Origin: Corynespora cassiicola
Taxonomy: Eukaryota; Ascomycota; Dothideomycetes; Pleosporales; Corynesporascaceae
Length of the DNA stretch: 64,000 nt
NCBI GenBank assembly: GCA_022059125.1
Contig: JAEUWY010000012.1
Coordinates: forward strand, 2,356,001 to 2,420,000
Direction: 5' to 3'
The translations under genes and the position numbers were made by a program. Positions 1-11,393 of this stretch are shown here, one piece after another. The stretch's first letter is position 1, and every line of letters begins with the position of its first letter. The notes under the pieces are model-generated. The model saw nothing but the letters and a program-made list of their open reading frames with translations, had not been told where the DNA came from and ran no database searches.

Positions 1-872
1 TATTGGACATGTACTTCCAACCTAAATACCTCCACCCGACAAACGAATTCACCGAATGTAATTTTCCACCCCTAAAGCTTGCAGAAGAGACACTTTTAGG
101 CCTCTACATCGAACAGCGCGTTCTCATGGAACCTTTGCCTTATAGTAGGCCAGGTCTTTCAAAGATCCGGGATCTGGCCAAGCGAATTTCAATAGAAATT
201 GGGCCATACAAAAATGATTAGGAGGGTGTCGTTGGATTGATATGTAAAGTAGCATTGAGAGACCGGGATCACATAAACGCTGTCTGCTTTAGTCAAAGCT
301 CTCGACCGGCGCCTGGCGAGCGAGTTTTCAATATCTCTAATCAACTTTCTCGGTCTAACCCGTACGGCACATACGACAGACACGAGTTACTGTGCGCAGC
401 AATACTCGCATTGCACATGCCCTTCGTCGATCGACTCATCGAAGAGTACAAGGACTTGGATTTATACCACGATGGCAGGCTTTTCCGCTCGCCCATGTAT
501 CACGCACTTCAAATCGAAGACATCAACTTCGTCCTCAAATACTTCGACATCAGAGATTTTTCCAAGCTCGGTGACCTCATTGTCGAACATTTCCCTGGAT
601 CGGAAATTTACCAAGTTCTTCTCCTTTATATAAAATCGGTTTTTTCCGGAACGAGCCAGGACCCCGATACAGCAAAGCTCAATTGGGATGACTGGATCAA
701 TCGCCTCATGTTCCTTAATCCTCCTATCTTTGAGTTCTTCAAAGGGACTTGGGGCATGGAATACATTCCCTTTTCGCCAAGTTCACTGGGCCGTTTTCAG
801 TACGAAAGGTCATTGCAGATTGCAGCGAGGGGTGGGGATGAGGTGTCAGTTAGACGTGTCCTCGAACTAGGG
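1..872 (+). pseudogene. Truncated ankyrin-type gene remnant, open at left edge
   Basis: One reading frame runs from the window edge to about 872, broken by a single TAG at 219-221; the frame resumes unchanged after it. I found no GT-AG intron that would remove the stop and keep the frame. The end of the reading (residues SLQIAARGGDEVSVRRVLEL, ending at 870) has the pattern of a first ankyrin repeat, as in large Clr5-ankyrin proteins such as the neighbour at 2991-6496. After ELG (about 872) the homology stops where an ankyrin array would be expected, and the frame enters the antisense of a glycosyltransferase pseudogene, ending at 909-911. Inferred: a truncated paralogue of the Clr5-ankyrin class, no longer functional. 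The N-terminal part lies outside the window, so a Clr5 domain cannot be checked. Confidence 0.55.
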
Positions 873-1750
873 CTCTTCAAAAATGATAGAATCCTTGTAC
901 ATGGTGTTTAGTATGTCCATATCGAAACCAGAATCATTGCGATCCATGAATTATTGAACGCGGTGCCATTCCACGGAAGAAGGCTCGATAAGTACTAGCT
1001 GACTCGAAAGGAATGGTTGGTCTAACCAGTAGGCTCGCGGCATAGCTACTGGCGACGGAGGTATCAGAAACAGCTCGTCCATGTGCTATTCATAACGTTC
1101 AGTTAGTACGAGGTGATAGTAAAAAGGTATAGGGAGACAGTTACCTGTCTGACTGTCGCATCTGAGTCTAAAGACAGAACCCGCTTGTATTGGGTTTGAT
1201 TGAAGGCTAACAGTTTATTTTAGCTGTCCTTCCAAGTCCTATCGCCTTTTACAAATTACTGCACTTGTATTGGTGCAAGCTTAGCATGATAAAGGTCCCT
1301 CGCTTGTATGAGCAGCTTGCTTTCAGTCGAGGCGCTAGTTGAGTTGTCTTCGGGGATGTGCCAGTCTTCGGGGTACATCATGATTCGGTCCGCCTTTGCT
1401 CCTGAGCGATGGAGAGCCTCGAGTATCATGAGCGAATTGCAAAGGTAGTTGCCGTTGGTCACGTATTGCAAGTAGGCAAATTCACCCCATTCTAGCTTCT
1501 CGCCCGAAGCTGGTGAACTGTCCGGGTTTCCGCAAGTGATAACAGTGCTCAATCTAGACGGAGCCAAGCTATTAAAGCGCGACAAAGAGAAAACAAGAAC
1601 CAGCAGTGCGACGACGACCAAAGAATTGCGAAAGCGTCGGAGCGTGAACCAGTCTACGAAGCGCACTGACAGTGTATCATCAGTAGAATCGGTATCGTTA
1701 GAAAAGCCTAAAAGCTTATAACGTTTGCGAGGGATCCAATCTGTAAACAT
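873..1750 (-). pseudogene. Glycosyltransferase family 8 (Gnt1-like) pseudogene
   Basis: Starts at ATG 1750 with a short cytoplasmic tail and one membrane anchor (about residues 41-60), a type II Golgi topology. It then follows fungal alpha-GlcNAc transferase Gnt1/GT8 proteins: FAYLQYVTNGNYLCNSLM, the segment LAFNQTQYKRVLSLDSD with the metal-binding DxD (1160-1168), and after a 59-bp intron (1086-1144, branch TACTAAC) HMDELFLIPPSPVAMPRAYW. The same frame carries TAA stops at 1256-1258, 1220-1222 and 951-953, and homology ends near 881 inside the domain. There is no frameshift. Three stops plus loss of the C-terminus make this a pseudogene. The first 164 codons are open and could still be transcribed. 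Confidence 0.8.
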
Positions 1751-2990
1751 AGTTTAACACGTGCTGCCGTAATACTGTGCAGGTCTGATCTCGACAAAAG
1801 TGGGGAAAGAAGGAACTCAGACTTATGAATCTTTCGCGCCAAAGGAAAAAAAACCATGCGCTCATGAACCTTTGGTAGCAAAGAAGGAATAAGGTAAATG
1901 ATGTACAAAGGGAATATGGTGGCGTGCCAGAGCCCTTGGATGGTGAAAGCAAGAGCTAGAATATGGTCCACATTGTTGCAAAGAGGGACGATCAGGTCAT
2001 TCCGCAATTACAGACTTCAATTTGGTACGTTAACTATTTACCGATTAGAGCTTGTGGCTTGCTTGGGCGATGGCTTAGCTTTGAGGTCGTGGATCCCCCC
2101 TCCTTCTCGGCTACATTATGCTACCTGGAGCCATACTCTGTACCACCCTCCCCCTCTATCAATCCCTTCGAATTTCAAATTATAAAACTCTCATTGCATT
2201 TTCACGCATCTAACGTAGCACCCGATGACTCGTTATCCTTATTACATATCTTTACTTGCTTTCCATTCTCTTCATAGAGAGGGATAGTGTCCCAGATATT
2301 CCGATCCTTTACTTTTTCCTTTTCGCAGATCCTTTTCCGATCTGTTTTTAATCATTTAGAACTTTTTGATGCCTTGGAGCACTTAGAATTATGACCCTGG
2401 TGGCCTCTAGCAAACTGCGCTATCATGACGCAAACTTTTCCCTATTCCCTGGATCGCATCTGATGTCAATCTCATCTTATAATATGATCTAGGTCCCGCG
2501 CTCGAAATGAGTAGAGAATATAACCGGCATGTGTCTCATGCTGTCACCGTATCTAGTTAGGGTGAATGTATTTGTGCTCAGGGTTTTCGGGTTGATGGGG
2601 TTTAGGGATGCAAAATATTGTTTCGGGGAAAACAGTTCATTTCAGCGTAATGAATGGAGTTCGAAATAGCGTAACGTCACTGCAGATTACATAGATGTCT
2701 TATTCAAATGTGTTACACCAATTTTGAGCCTCTCACGAACCGAGCAATTCGTGAAAGTCTTTCGGGACCGTTCGATATATTTAATTCTGGTTCTATTCAT
2801 CAAAGGTCCTCAACTCAACCCAGTTCAAATGGAGTTTGTTCGACTCCAGAAATCATGTCATCAAACTCGTTGTAAACGCAGGATACCTTCATCGACTGAC
2901 ATATGGCACCTCTAGATCAACAGATGTAATCAAAACCGACATATTTATACACGAAGTTCTATCTATCGATCAAAAAATATATATAAGAAA
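1751..2990. other. Intergenic, no gene seen
   Basis: About 1.2 kb between the GT8 pseudogene start and the 3' end of the Clr5-ankyrin gene. Only short overlapping open frames without recognisable domains occur. Base composition becomes AT-rich toward 2300-2990. Nothing else can be supported. Confidence 0.5.
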
Positions 2991-5900
2991 CTAGCATAAC
3001 CAATACATCCGGTTAGTCCAATCGTCAAGTTGGGCAGTCTTCATTATAACCCGAATATCCTCAACATCATCTACACCGTACCGCTCAATCTTGAAATCCT
3101 GTATCATGTTCGCGACTGTACAATGACCTTGGTCCCAAGCTCTGAACACTGCTTTTTGGTAATTTTGGCTGCCCTTGCCCTTGACATCAGCCCCAGCTTC
3201 CAGCAGATATCTGACCATGTCCAAACGACCATGTTCCGCGGCGCCCTCCAAAGCACTTCGTCCGTATCTCTTCGCAGGTGATGCGTTGATGTAAGCTCCA
3301 GCTTTGATGAGTTCGTTTACAATCTCGAAGCTGCCGTTGATGGCTGCGAATTGAAGGGCAGTCGCTCCATGCGACTGAGCAGGCTCTGCATTGACATCTG
3401 CGCCCTTTCGAATGAATTCTCTGACCATAGCAGTCTTGTTCCACTTTGAAGCGTACTGAAGTGGAGTGCTATACCATTCACCGCCTTTTCCACGTACAGA
3501 GTACTGGTTCACATTTGTGTCGTGCTTAAGAATGAACTCGACAGCGTCAAACCTCTGGAACTCCAAGGCAAACTGAAGTGCTGAAAAGCCATTACATTCA
3601 GCAAAGTCTTCCATACCAATCCCTAAACTAACCACCTTTTTCATTAAATTAACGGAGCTGTGGATTCCTTCCTCAAAAGCTTTGGCTAGAGCTTTTTTCC
3701 GTAGTAGGCTCTCTTTCGCATCTTTTGGATCGTTTTGACAGTACTCTAGAAGCATGTGTATTACTTTTACTCTTTCTATTTCTTCTTTTCGGATTATAGA
3801 CAGAGGTGGCTGTACTAAATGCCTACTAAGTTGAATAGATGCGGCTTCAAACGGTGACAAAACTTTCCCTCGGTGTTCATAACTAGTCCAAAGCCCTCTC
3901 CGGAAATAATTTTTCGGTTTGGGAATACTACCAAGTTTCATATAAATTTTAGGGTGATAACGTGAGTATGGTCTAGCGTTATTTCCTAGAAACATCGAGA
4001 GTATCTCCGTGTCAAGCCGGTATGATGCTGCTGTTAATCCAGCAATGCAGAAATCGTGAGGCAGTTCACCATGCAACTCGTGGGCTTCTTCGACCAGGTA
4101 TTGGACAAAGTCTCGGTCTCCTTGATAGATGGCTTCAGAGAGCACATGGGGCGAATACATGTGACTCTTGGGATCGATAGCTCTTCGGTCAATTAGGTCC
4201 CTTGTGGATTTTGTACCACGGCGCGCGAGACATATAACGAACTCTTCTTCTGACAATGGATATGGCTCAAAGCCCTTGAAAAGCTCATGTACTATTTCAA
4301 GCTCGCCAATCGATAATGCCAACTCGCAGAGACTATAATCGTCGTGCGCAATCGTTGAAGCACTGGGCTGTGAGACTAACTTGTAGATCTCAACATCTCC
4401 TCGCTCAAGAGCAATCTCAACAAGGGTTTTTCCTTGGATCCTTGTAATATGATCAAAGTTATAAATGTCCGAAAACAGTTCATAAGGAGTGTAGACCTTC
4501 TTATCAGCTCCGTTGTCTAAAAGTCTGCGCACAATATCGATATCGCAACAGCTTACGGCAATCTGAAGCGCAGATGTCCCTTTACAAATTTGATTCAAAT
4601 TCGCACCATGGTCCAATATGATCTCGATCGTTTCACTTTTTCCGGATAGTAACGCACAGTGCAATGCTGTAATTGGGATATTAGAATGGTGGCAGTGGAG
4701 ATCATCCCACCAATCTCTGGAAAATCTTCCAACTCCATTTATATCGGCACCCAAAGACAGAAAAAGTTTCAAAATCTCATTATGACCCAGACGTGAAGCG
4801 AAAAGCATAGCTTGGTGTACTTCAGAATGGGTCGAAATGTTGAATTTGGGGGCTAGTTGAAGTAGGTGTTCAACCGTTCTTTTGTTATTGTGCCAAGTGG
4901 CTGTATCAATGAGGACCCAGAAATTTGAATTTAGAAGTTTGTGTATATCCGGATGCTGTTCCATGAGATAGTCCAGCATTTCGATATTGTTGCATGATGC
5001 GGCAAGTGCGAAGGACAGGAGGCTGGGGGTTGTGGGTGTTCCCTTCGACATCATTGACTCCAGGATTTTTTTAACCGCAACTTTATTGCCTCTGCACACC
5101 ATGCGCTCTAGTGCATCTTCAATGGTGATATCTCCGTGATAATGGGATGAATGGAAAGAACACAGGAAAATTTTTTCGTTACTGTCAGCTCCGTACTGCA
5201 GTAACAGACTAATCATTCCGATGTCTTGGTTTTCGACGGCAAAGTAAAGGGCGTTCAGATAAAAAGAACCACAGCATTTTTTTGCCTTTGCGTGAACATT
5301 GGCCCCATTTTTCAGCAAAGTTGCGACCAAGTCAAGATCTCCGATGTCAGCGGCGTAAGGCAAAAGCTTGTCGGCGAATACTTGCAGGCTAGTATTTCCT
5401 GTCTTCAGCAAACAAACTAGCAATGACTGGTTCTTTCTGTCTCGGAGAAGCTCAACAAGGCTACGTATGAGCATCTCGTCATGATGGCCGTTGGACAGAA
5501 GGTGGACTGACAGTTTCAGAAACTCTAGTTGTGTGGAGCGTTGGGTCAGATCAAGGTTGGGAGTCGCGTCGAGTTCAATCCCTTGCGAGCCATTTCTGCT
5601 TGGTGGGAGAAATCCACTTCTTCCAAATATGTTGATATGATTGAGAGCTGAAATTGAATGAAAGCCCGTAATCGTTGAATAAACTTTGTCAATGAGCCAG
5701 TCTTGCACCTGGGGCTGTGTTGATGCGACTTGTATGAAGTAATCCGAGTACATAAGATCGTAGTCCCAAGGCTCAGATGTCATGGAAGGTGCAAAATATT
5801 GGCTTTCTGTGGATGCAGATAGCAGAAAATGTGGTATTCTATGCTTGAATCTTCTTATGAAGTGCATAAAAGAAATCCATGGTGTAGTTTCTGCCCAGTC

Positions 5901-6496
5901 ATAAAGTTGGTCATCGGAAATGCAAAGCGAATTGGAGCCTCTGAAGCTTCCTCCATCCGAGGCTACGAGCAATGCAGTGGACGGAGGTGGCGTGACCACA
6001 CGAACGTTGGGGTACATGTCAGGACAGGCAGATGAGGCCAGGCTTGAATGATCTTGCACATGTCAGACGATTTCCTAGTGCTACTAGTTTGGATACCCAC
6101 TATTTCTGAGTCTTGAAAACGTATCCTGGTAGCCATATCGATCCAGTTGTCTCCTGAGATTTTGTTGAGGGACACGAACTCCGTGCATGTATACTTCAGA
6201 CTCTCGGCCTTGTGATTTGCGAATTCCATAGCAGGTGGCAGTGTATTGCCATGCTTCGGCGGTGGCATTCTTGCGTATATTCCACTTGGTGAATACTCGC
6301 TCGTATTGGGCCTTGCTGTACGGCGTTAGCGGGTCTTGAGACGCGGCGATAGTGGTCACACTTGCCTTCGCTTGAATCCTTGGGCTGTCATTTCTCTAAT
6401 GACCTCAGCCAAGGGCCTGTTTTCCACCAGGTATAAGCGGAGTATATCGTGGCGATGGAGATCCCATTCGTCGTCTTCTGCACGTCTCTTTGGCAT
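2991..6496 (-). CDS. Clr5-domain ankyrin-repeat protein, 1135 aa
   Basis: Model: exons 6366-6496, 6101-6315 and 2991-6052. ATG 6496 opens a Clr5 domain (about residues 8-62) containing WDLHRHDILRLYLVE and, across the first junction, QYERVFTKWNIRKN. Intron 1 (6316-6365, 50 bp) starts with GC (GCAAGT) and has a GCTAAC branch; intron 2 (6053-6100) uses GTGGGT and ends CAAG after a CTGAC branch. Both junctions keep frame. The rest is a long ankyrin array from about residue 330 to the C-terminus, most regular near the end (ATALQFAAINGSFEIVNELI-type repeats). Clr5 is a fungal N-terminal domain of unclear function, often joined to repeats. Inferred role: a protein-interaction or surveillance scaffold; substrate unknown. 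It sits beside degraded relatives (1-872), so the locus looks unstable. No membrane segment seen. Confidence 0.85.
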
Positions 6497-7262
6497 GATG
6501 TAGAGAGTGCAAGATAGGGTACTGGTGTGTTTTAAGGCAAGAAAGCGGGCGTGTAGAGCTGTTCTGTTGCCACGGCGATGCGATGAGAATGGAACAAGGC
6601 CGTGTAGCTGGTGCCGGTCTTCTTATATCGAGTCGGGGTGGATATCAGCGTGCCTTCCGTATGCGGCTGACCGGAAACTCATTCAACGGCGAGACGTCAT
6701 GGGACCGATGCAGGGCATCATGATTGGTGGCCGGCACAATCTGCATATCAGACTGCTGCCATGGTTGGTCTACCTTTGGCTGGCATGGACACAGCAGAGA
6801 GCCACCGGAGCTGACGATGCACGTTGTGCCATCCGGAGGCCTCGATTGCCCGGTCTCGAACTCTGTTCTGGCTCGCAAGCCAGCAGTCAGACGATGGTTG
6901 GTGGGTGGCAGAATCTCTCTTTCCCCATGCAGGGCTGGGGCTGTGTACTCGGACCTGATTCGCTGCAGGCACAATCCGGGGTGCCTGGGCGCCTTGAACT
7001 GGCTCGGGACAGAGGGATCCAGCTCGTATGCAGGGTTTCCTTCTCCTCTGCGGATGCTCATTGGCTCGCGGCGGAATCTTCGTGCAGCTCCCCCTGGCCA
7101 GAATGCCGCCCAGGCTTAGAGACGCCACATGAGGCATTCGCGCTGGCATGGCGAATTTGGACACCACACCAGAACACTGCGAAATGAGATCAAGACATAT
7201 CTACAGCATTTCCTCCCGTTTACACTCCCGACTAGACCCGTCAATTCTACATGCATTGTTCC
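6497..7262. promoter_or_regulatory. Shared upstream region of Clr5-ankyrin gene and small membrane protein
   Basis: The two flanking genes are transcribed outward from this 766-bp stretch, so it should hold both promoters. It is moderately GC-rich and contains long but domain-free open frames in several phases (for example 6507-7187 plus), which I take as chance. No clear TATA box was identified. Confidence 0.4.
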
Positions 7263-7664
7263 ATGGCTTTGTCTTCGGGCGACATCATTGCTCTACTGAC
7301 TTTACTCGTCGCATTTCCACCTACTGCCTGGCTGATTTATCGCTTGTGGAGACATCATTCCTACCAGAGCGCAACCCGTAAGCCTCATCTCAGTCTAATC
7401 TACCATGGGTCATCGTAATTGACTACGCAGCCACCTTGCCTCGATACAACACGAACGAGATGCCAGTCCGTACTCTCACGAGACGAATCACCCATTCAAT
7501 TCAGTCACAGGACTCGATCGAGTTGATTGGCCTCCCCCAACTATCCGCACCCCCCTGTAAGCCAGCAAATCGGCATTTCCAAAAAAAACGTAGAGCTGAA
7601 AGCAAACAAAGACATAACAAACTCGTCGCCAGCAATCTTGAACTGATGGACTACGGCAGTGTAG
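7263..7664 (+). CDS. Small single-pass membrane protein, about 81 aa, three exons
   Basis: Exon 1 starts at ATG 7263 (an in-frame ATG at 7251 is the alternative) and encodes MALSSGDIIALLTLLVAF followed by PPTAWLIYRLW, one hydrophobic helix with a basic flank. Intron 1, 7378-7430, has GTAAGC, a CTAAT-type branch and CGCAG; the joined frame continues TPTLPRYNTNEMPVRTLTRR. A perfect GTAAGC at 7557 suggests a second intron ending at 7659 (CGGCAG), giving a stop at 7662-7664. If that intron is not used, the frame stays open to 7726 (136 aa). From memory, short one-helix fungal proteins with a similar start exist, but I know no function for them. It lies tandem to and upstream of atg22. Confidence 0.5.
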
Positions 7665-8847
7665 CATGTCATGGCACTATGCGGAATACGGAATGCTGCA
7701 TGTCTCACATGGCTCGATATCATTAGAGACTGTTAGATGTTAAAGCTTCACCACTACAGCGGGAAAACTACTTCCTTCAAGATTTCGTAAACATTCATGT
7801 TCGTTTTGTCTTGTTTTTTTGCCGCGGAGTGGTTATTGGGTCGGCTTTGGAGAAGAGCCGGTCCAGTACTTCATGTCAAAGCTCTTCAGTCAATGAAGGT
7901 TTAAAGGTGTGTGCGGGTTAGATAACATTGCTCTATGTAGGCTTCGTCTTGAGCTCTGTAGGATAGTTGGAAATAGGAATTAGTCCATTCAAAAAGCTTG
8001 ACGGCCCATAACGCTGTAGTTCTGCCAGGCAGGTGCTTGCATGCCAATGCTAACGCTGGGCAAAAGGATCAGTTCTTCATGTTCAATCTACATTCTACTA
8101 CAATCCACCACTTTTATTGGTCTTTTTGGCCCCCCATGATCAACCCACATCCGTGCCGTACATTTCCCTGTCTCTTTGCGCTCTCGTTGTTTGCAGCGAC
8201 ATTGATCCGCGTCGTGTACTCATTTCCTCCTACAACCACAGCCATGAGCCTAAGATGGGCCACCTAGGCTAAGGAGTGAAACTAGATACGAGCGTTGGTT
8301 ACTCGACTATTTCATGCTAGCCGCTTCCTCAGTAGATCGACAGACTGTATCCGCTGAATTCCGTTACCCAGCCTCTTGGATCAAAGCTCTCCAAACATGA
8401 CCATTCAGAGATCGGCTTCCAGTTGCTGTGTTTCTGTTCAATAGTATTTCTTTCATATATAGTGACGCTTCCCTCTAATTCGACGGGTGCTGAGAAAAAG
8501 CAATTGCATCAGTTGTCCTTCTGGTAATGCATTGCAACCGAGCCTCGGAAATGGCGAAGCCCGACCCGAATCGACAAGGCTGCCCAACACCACCACACTG
8601 AAATGAAACATCAACATCCGAGCAAGGGGAAGCCCATCTTCCAACCTCCCAATACAACCTCTCCCGGGAAAAAGCGGCACCCGTCGTCACGGTGAAAACC
8701 CACTTACAAATCCTCAGTCCACGCACCGCTAAACCCATTGCGCGCTAGCCCCGCCCCGTTTCGGAGCTTACGGCTCTTCCCAACCTTCCAAGTCGCAGCT
8801 GCAAACGCAGTCTCCAAACACATAGCCTATTCTTTTCCATTACTCCC
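7665..8847. other. Intergenic, atg22 upstream region
   Basis: About 1.2 kb with no convincing coding frame. The last 150 bp before atg22 contain C-rich runs such as CCCCGCCCCG (8749-8758), a common composition for fungal promoters; no TATA box was picked out. Confidence 0.4.
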
Positions 8848-10874
8848 ATGAAGAGGTTCCCTCGCATGTCGTTTGCCGGAGACGACGAGGCGGTGAGGCC
8901 TCGCAACGTTGCCGCGGCCCGCTACGAGGGCGAAGACACGAGCGTGACGACGAAGCGGGAGCTGCATGGATGGTTCGCCTACACGATTGCCGCAGAGGTA
9001 TTCGCTGTAGTCGGCGTCGGTGAGCCTCTCTCTCCCACACACGCACACATCTCCCCAATTGCCCTGCCGAACAAAACGATGCTAATGCCATAATCCGCAG
9101 GTTCCTTCCTCCCCGTCACGCTCGAGCAGCTCGCCCGCGAACAGGGCGTCTTCTTCTCGGATCGCTTGAGGCCATGCGTGACGACATCTGCCGCCGCGGA
9201 AAGTGGGCCTCCCGGCGATCCGAGAAATGTCCGCCTCGCCAGGGACGGCGCCGCCCATGACGAGCAGTGCATTGTGCACTTTCTGGGCGGCGATGTCACT
9301 ACGGCGAGCTTTGCCATGTACACGTTTTCCGCCGCCGTGTTGATGCAGGCCATTGTCTTGGTGTGCTTTAGTTCGTTTGCCGATCATGGTGCGTATTTTC
9401 CATTTTTTCGATTCGATTGTGGAGGGGATTTTGAACATCAATTAAATTGTCCAATTGCTGAAGAGATGGAGATACTTCTTACAAGTTTTTATTTTTTTGC
9501 AAGGAGAAACATCTGCGTTGGTCGGATGCTAGAATTTGGTATATCAGTAGGCGGCCACTAACAAGCGAGTCAGGACCATACCGCAAGAAGATGCTCCTAA
9601 CCTTTGCCTATGTCGGATCTATTGCCAGCGCAATGTTCATCTTCATATCACCCAGTGTTTTCTTTCTGGCGCCGTTACTCGTCATAATCGGCGTGACATG
9701 CCTGGGATGTTCGTTTACGCTGCTAAACGCCTTTCTGCCGTTGCTTGTTGCCAACCACGAGGACAACCACAAACTCGACGACGATGCGGATTCTGACTTC
9801 GAGCTCGAGGCATTGAATCCCGAATCTACCCCTGTGCATCGTTCTGATCCAGACAAACTCTCGCGAGACCTAGAGCGCTCGGCCAAGATTTCGTCCAAAG
9901 GCGTAGGACTCGGCTACATTGCCGCCATTTTGGTCCAAGTATGCAGTATCCTGATCCTCTTCCTATTCTCCAAAACGTCAATATCCAAGACGAACCCAAG
10001 TCTCCCAATGCGCGTAATCCTCTTCATAGTAGGCATATGGTGGGCCATATTCACCATCCCGACATTCCTCTGGCTCCGCCAACGCCCCGGCCCCCCTCTC
10101 CCCACCAAATCCGGCATTCGCCCTTCCAAACTGAGCACCGTCTTCTTCTACATCAAATTCTCCCTGTCCTCGTTCTGGGCCACCATCAGACAGGCCATCC
10201 GCCTCCGCCAGACCGTCATCTTTTTGATATCCTGGTTCCTCCTCTCCGACGCCATCGCCACCGTCTCCGGGACCGCCGTGCTGTTCGCGCGCACCGAGCT
10301 GAGCATGGGCACCATCGCCATCGCTCTGCTGTCCATCACCTCTATAGGGTTCGGAATCGTGGGCGCCTTCGCCTGGCCGCGCATCGCGGCGTGGCGGTCC
10401 TACTCGCCCAAGACGGTCCTGCTGGCATGCATCTTCCTCATGGAGATTGTGCCCCTGTACGGGCTGCTGGGCTACATTCCGTTCATGCAGAGTCTAGGGT
10501 TCGGCGGCCTGCAGCAGGCGTGGGAGATTTATCCGCTCGGGGCGTTGCACGGCTTCATCATGGGGGGCATTAGTTCGTATGCGCGCTCTGTGTATGCGCC
10601 GCTCATTCCGGAGGGGAGGGAGGCGGCCTTTTTTGCCCTGTATGCCGTCACGGATAAGGGGTCCAGTGCCGTGGGTCCGGCGCTCGTGGGCTGGATTGTG
10701 GATCGTGCGGGCACCATTCGGCCGGCCTTCATCTTTTTAGCCGTCCTGGTCTTGTGTCCTGGCCCGTTGATTTGGTGGTTGGATGTTGAGAAGGGGAGGG
10801 AGGATGCGGGACGGATGGCGGTGGCTAAAGCGAGTAGGGATTACCAGAGGCTGAGGATGGAAGAGGACGATTGA
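8848..10874 (+). CDS. atg22: Atg22-like vacuolar amino acid effluxer, 586 aa
   Basis: Model: exons 8848-9019, 9101-9388 and 9574-10874 (introns with CTAAT and CACTAAC branches; total 587 codons in frame). The N-terminus ELHGWFAYTIAAEVFAVVGV crosses the first junction into GSFLPVTLEQLARE, the conserved start of Atg22, a major-facilitator-like family that releases amino acids from the vacuole after autophagic breakdown. About a dozen hydrophobic segments follow, with an acidic loop between two of them (HEDNHKLDDDADSDFELE, about residues 216-233) and typical LLTFAYVGSIAS after junction 2. A second in-frame ATG at 8866 (MSFAGDDE) could be the true start. Length is close to the family norm. Expected location: vacuolar membrane. 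Confidence 0.92.
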
Positions 10875-11393
10875 GTGAAGTGGAAAGATATGATGTGATG
10901 ACTTGTGATGATGATGGAGGAACTAGAGAAGAATTAGATACCCAATGTACTCTGTTGCGTTCCCAATCCTTTTTTGCGTCTTCAGGGCATGCGTCGCCCT
11001 TTTGTGTACTTAATCTTTGGCATACTTCCTCTCTGAGAGGAGAGTATTAGAAAATCACGATCGTATATAGGTGAATGAAATATCCCGGGCGCCGTTGACA
11101 CCAGGTCATTCGATGTGAGAGTTAGATGTCTTGGAGGCACCTTGATGAAGGATATCGAGGGCTTAAATACCCAATCTGCGGGTCATGAATTAAAAACTCG
11201 ATTCGAGCGCGCAGAAGTGCAACGCTCAACTTTCTCCAGTATTGAATGGTCGTAACATCTGGTCGGAGATGGGCCGGAGGAGAGCAAAGCGGGCACTAAT
11301 CCGAACATGGGTTAGCGCAAACCGACAATATCATTTTCTCCATAGCAGTCGACCATCTCCAACCCGCCAGCACCACCCGCACATCAGCCCGCC
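10875..11393. other. Intergenic between atg22 and mrpl10
   Basis: About 520 bp holding the 3' region of atg22 and the promoter of mrpl10. No open frame with support. The stretch just before 11394 is C/A-rich, as in many fungal 5' leaders. Confidence 0.4.

Noticed and set aside
141..224. Intron to explain the TAG at 219-221
   Set aside because: Candidate donors at 145 and 154 do not keep the phase with any acceptor just after the stop.
6507..7187. Open frame of 226 codons on the plus strand between the Clr5-ankyrin gene and the small membrane gene
   Set aside because: No domain, biased composition, and comparable frames are open on the opposite strand; best taken as promoter sequence.
9941..10573. 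Plus-strand frame of 210 codons inside atg22
   Set aside because: Alternate phase of the third atg22 exon; His/Arg/Pro-rich and without domain.
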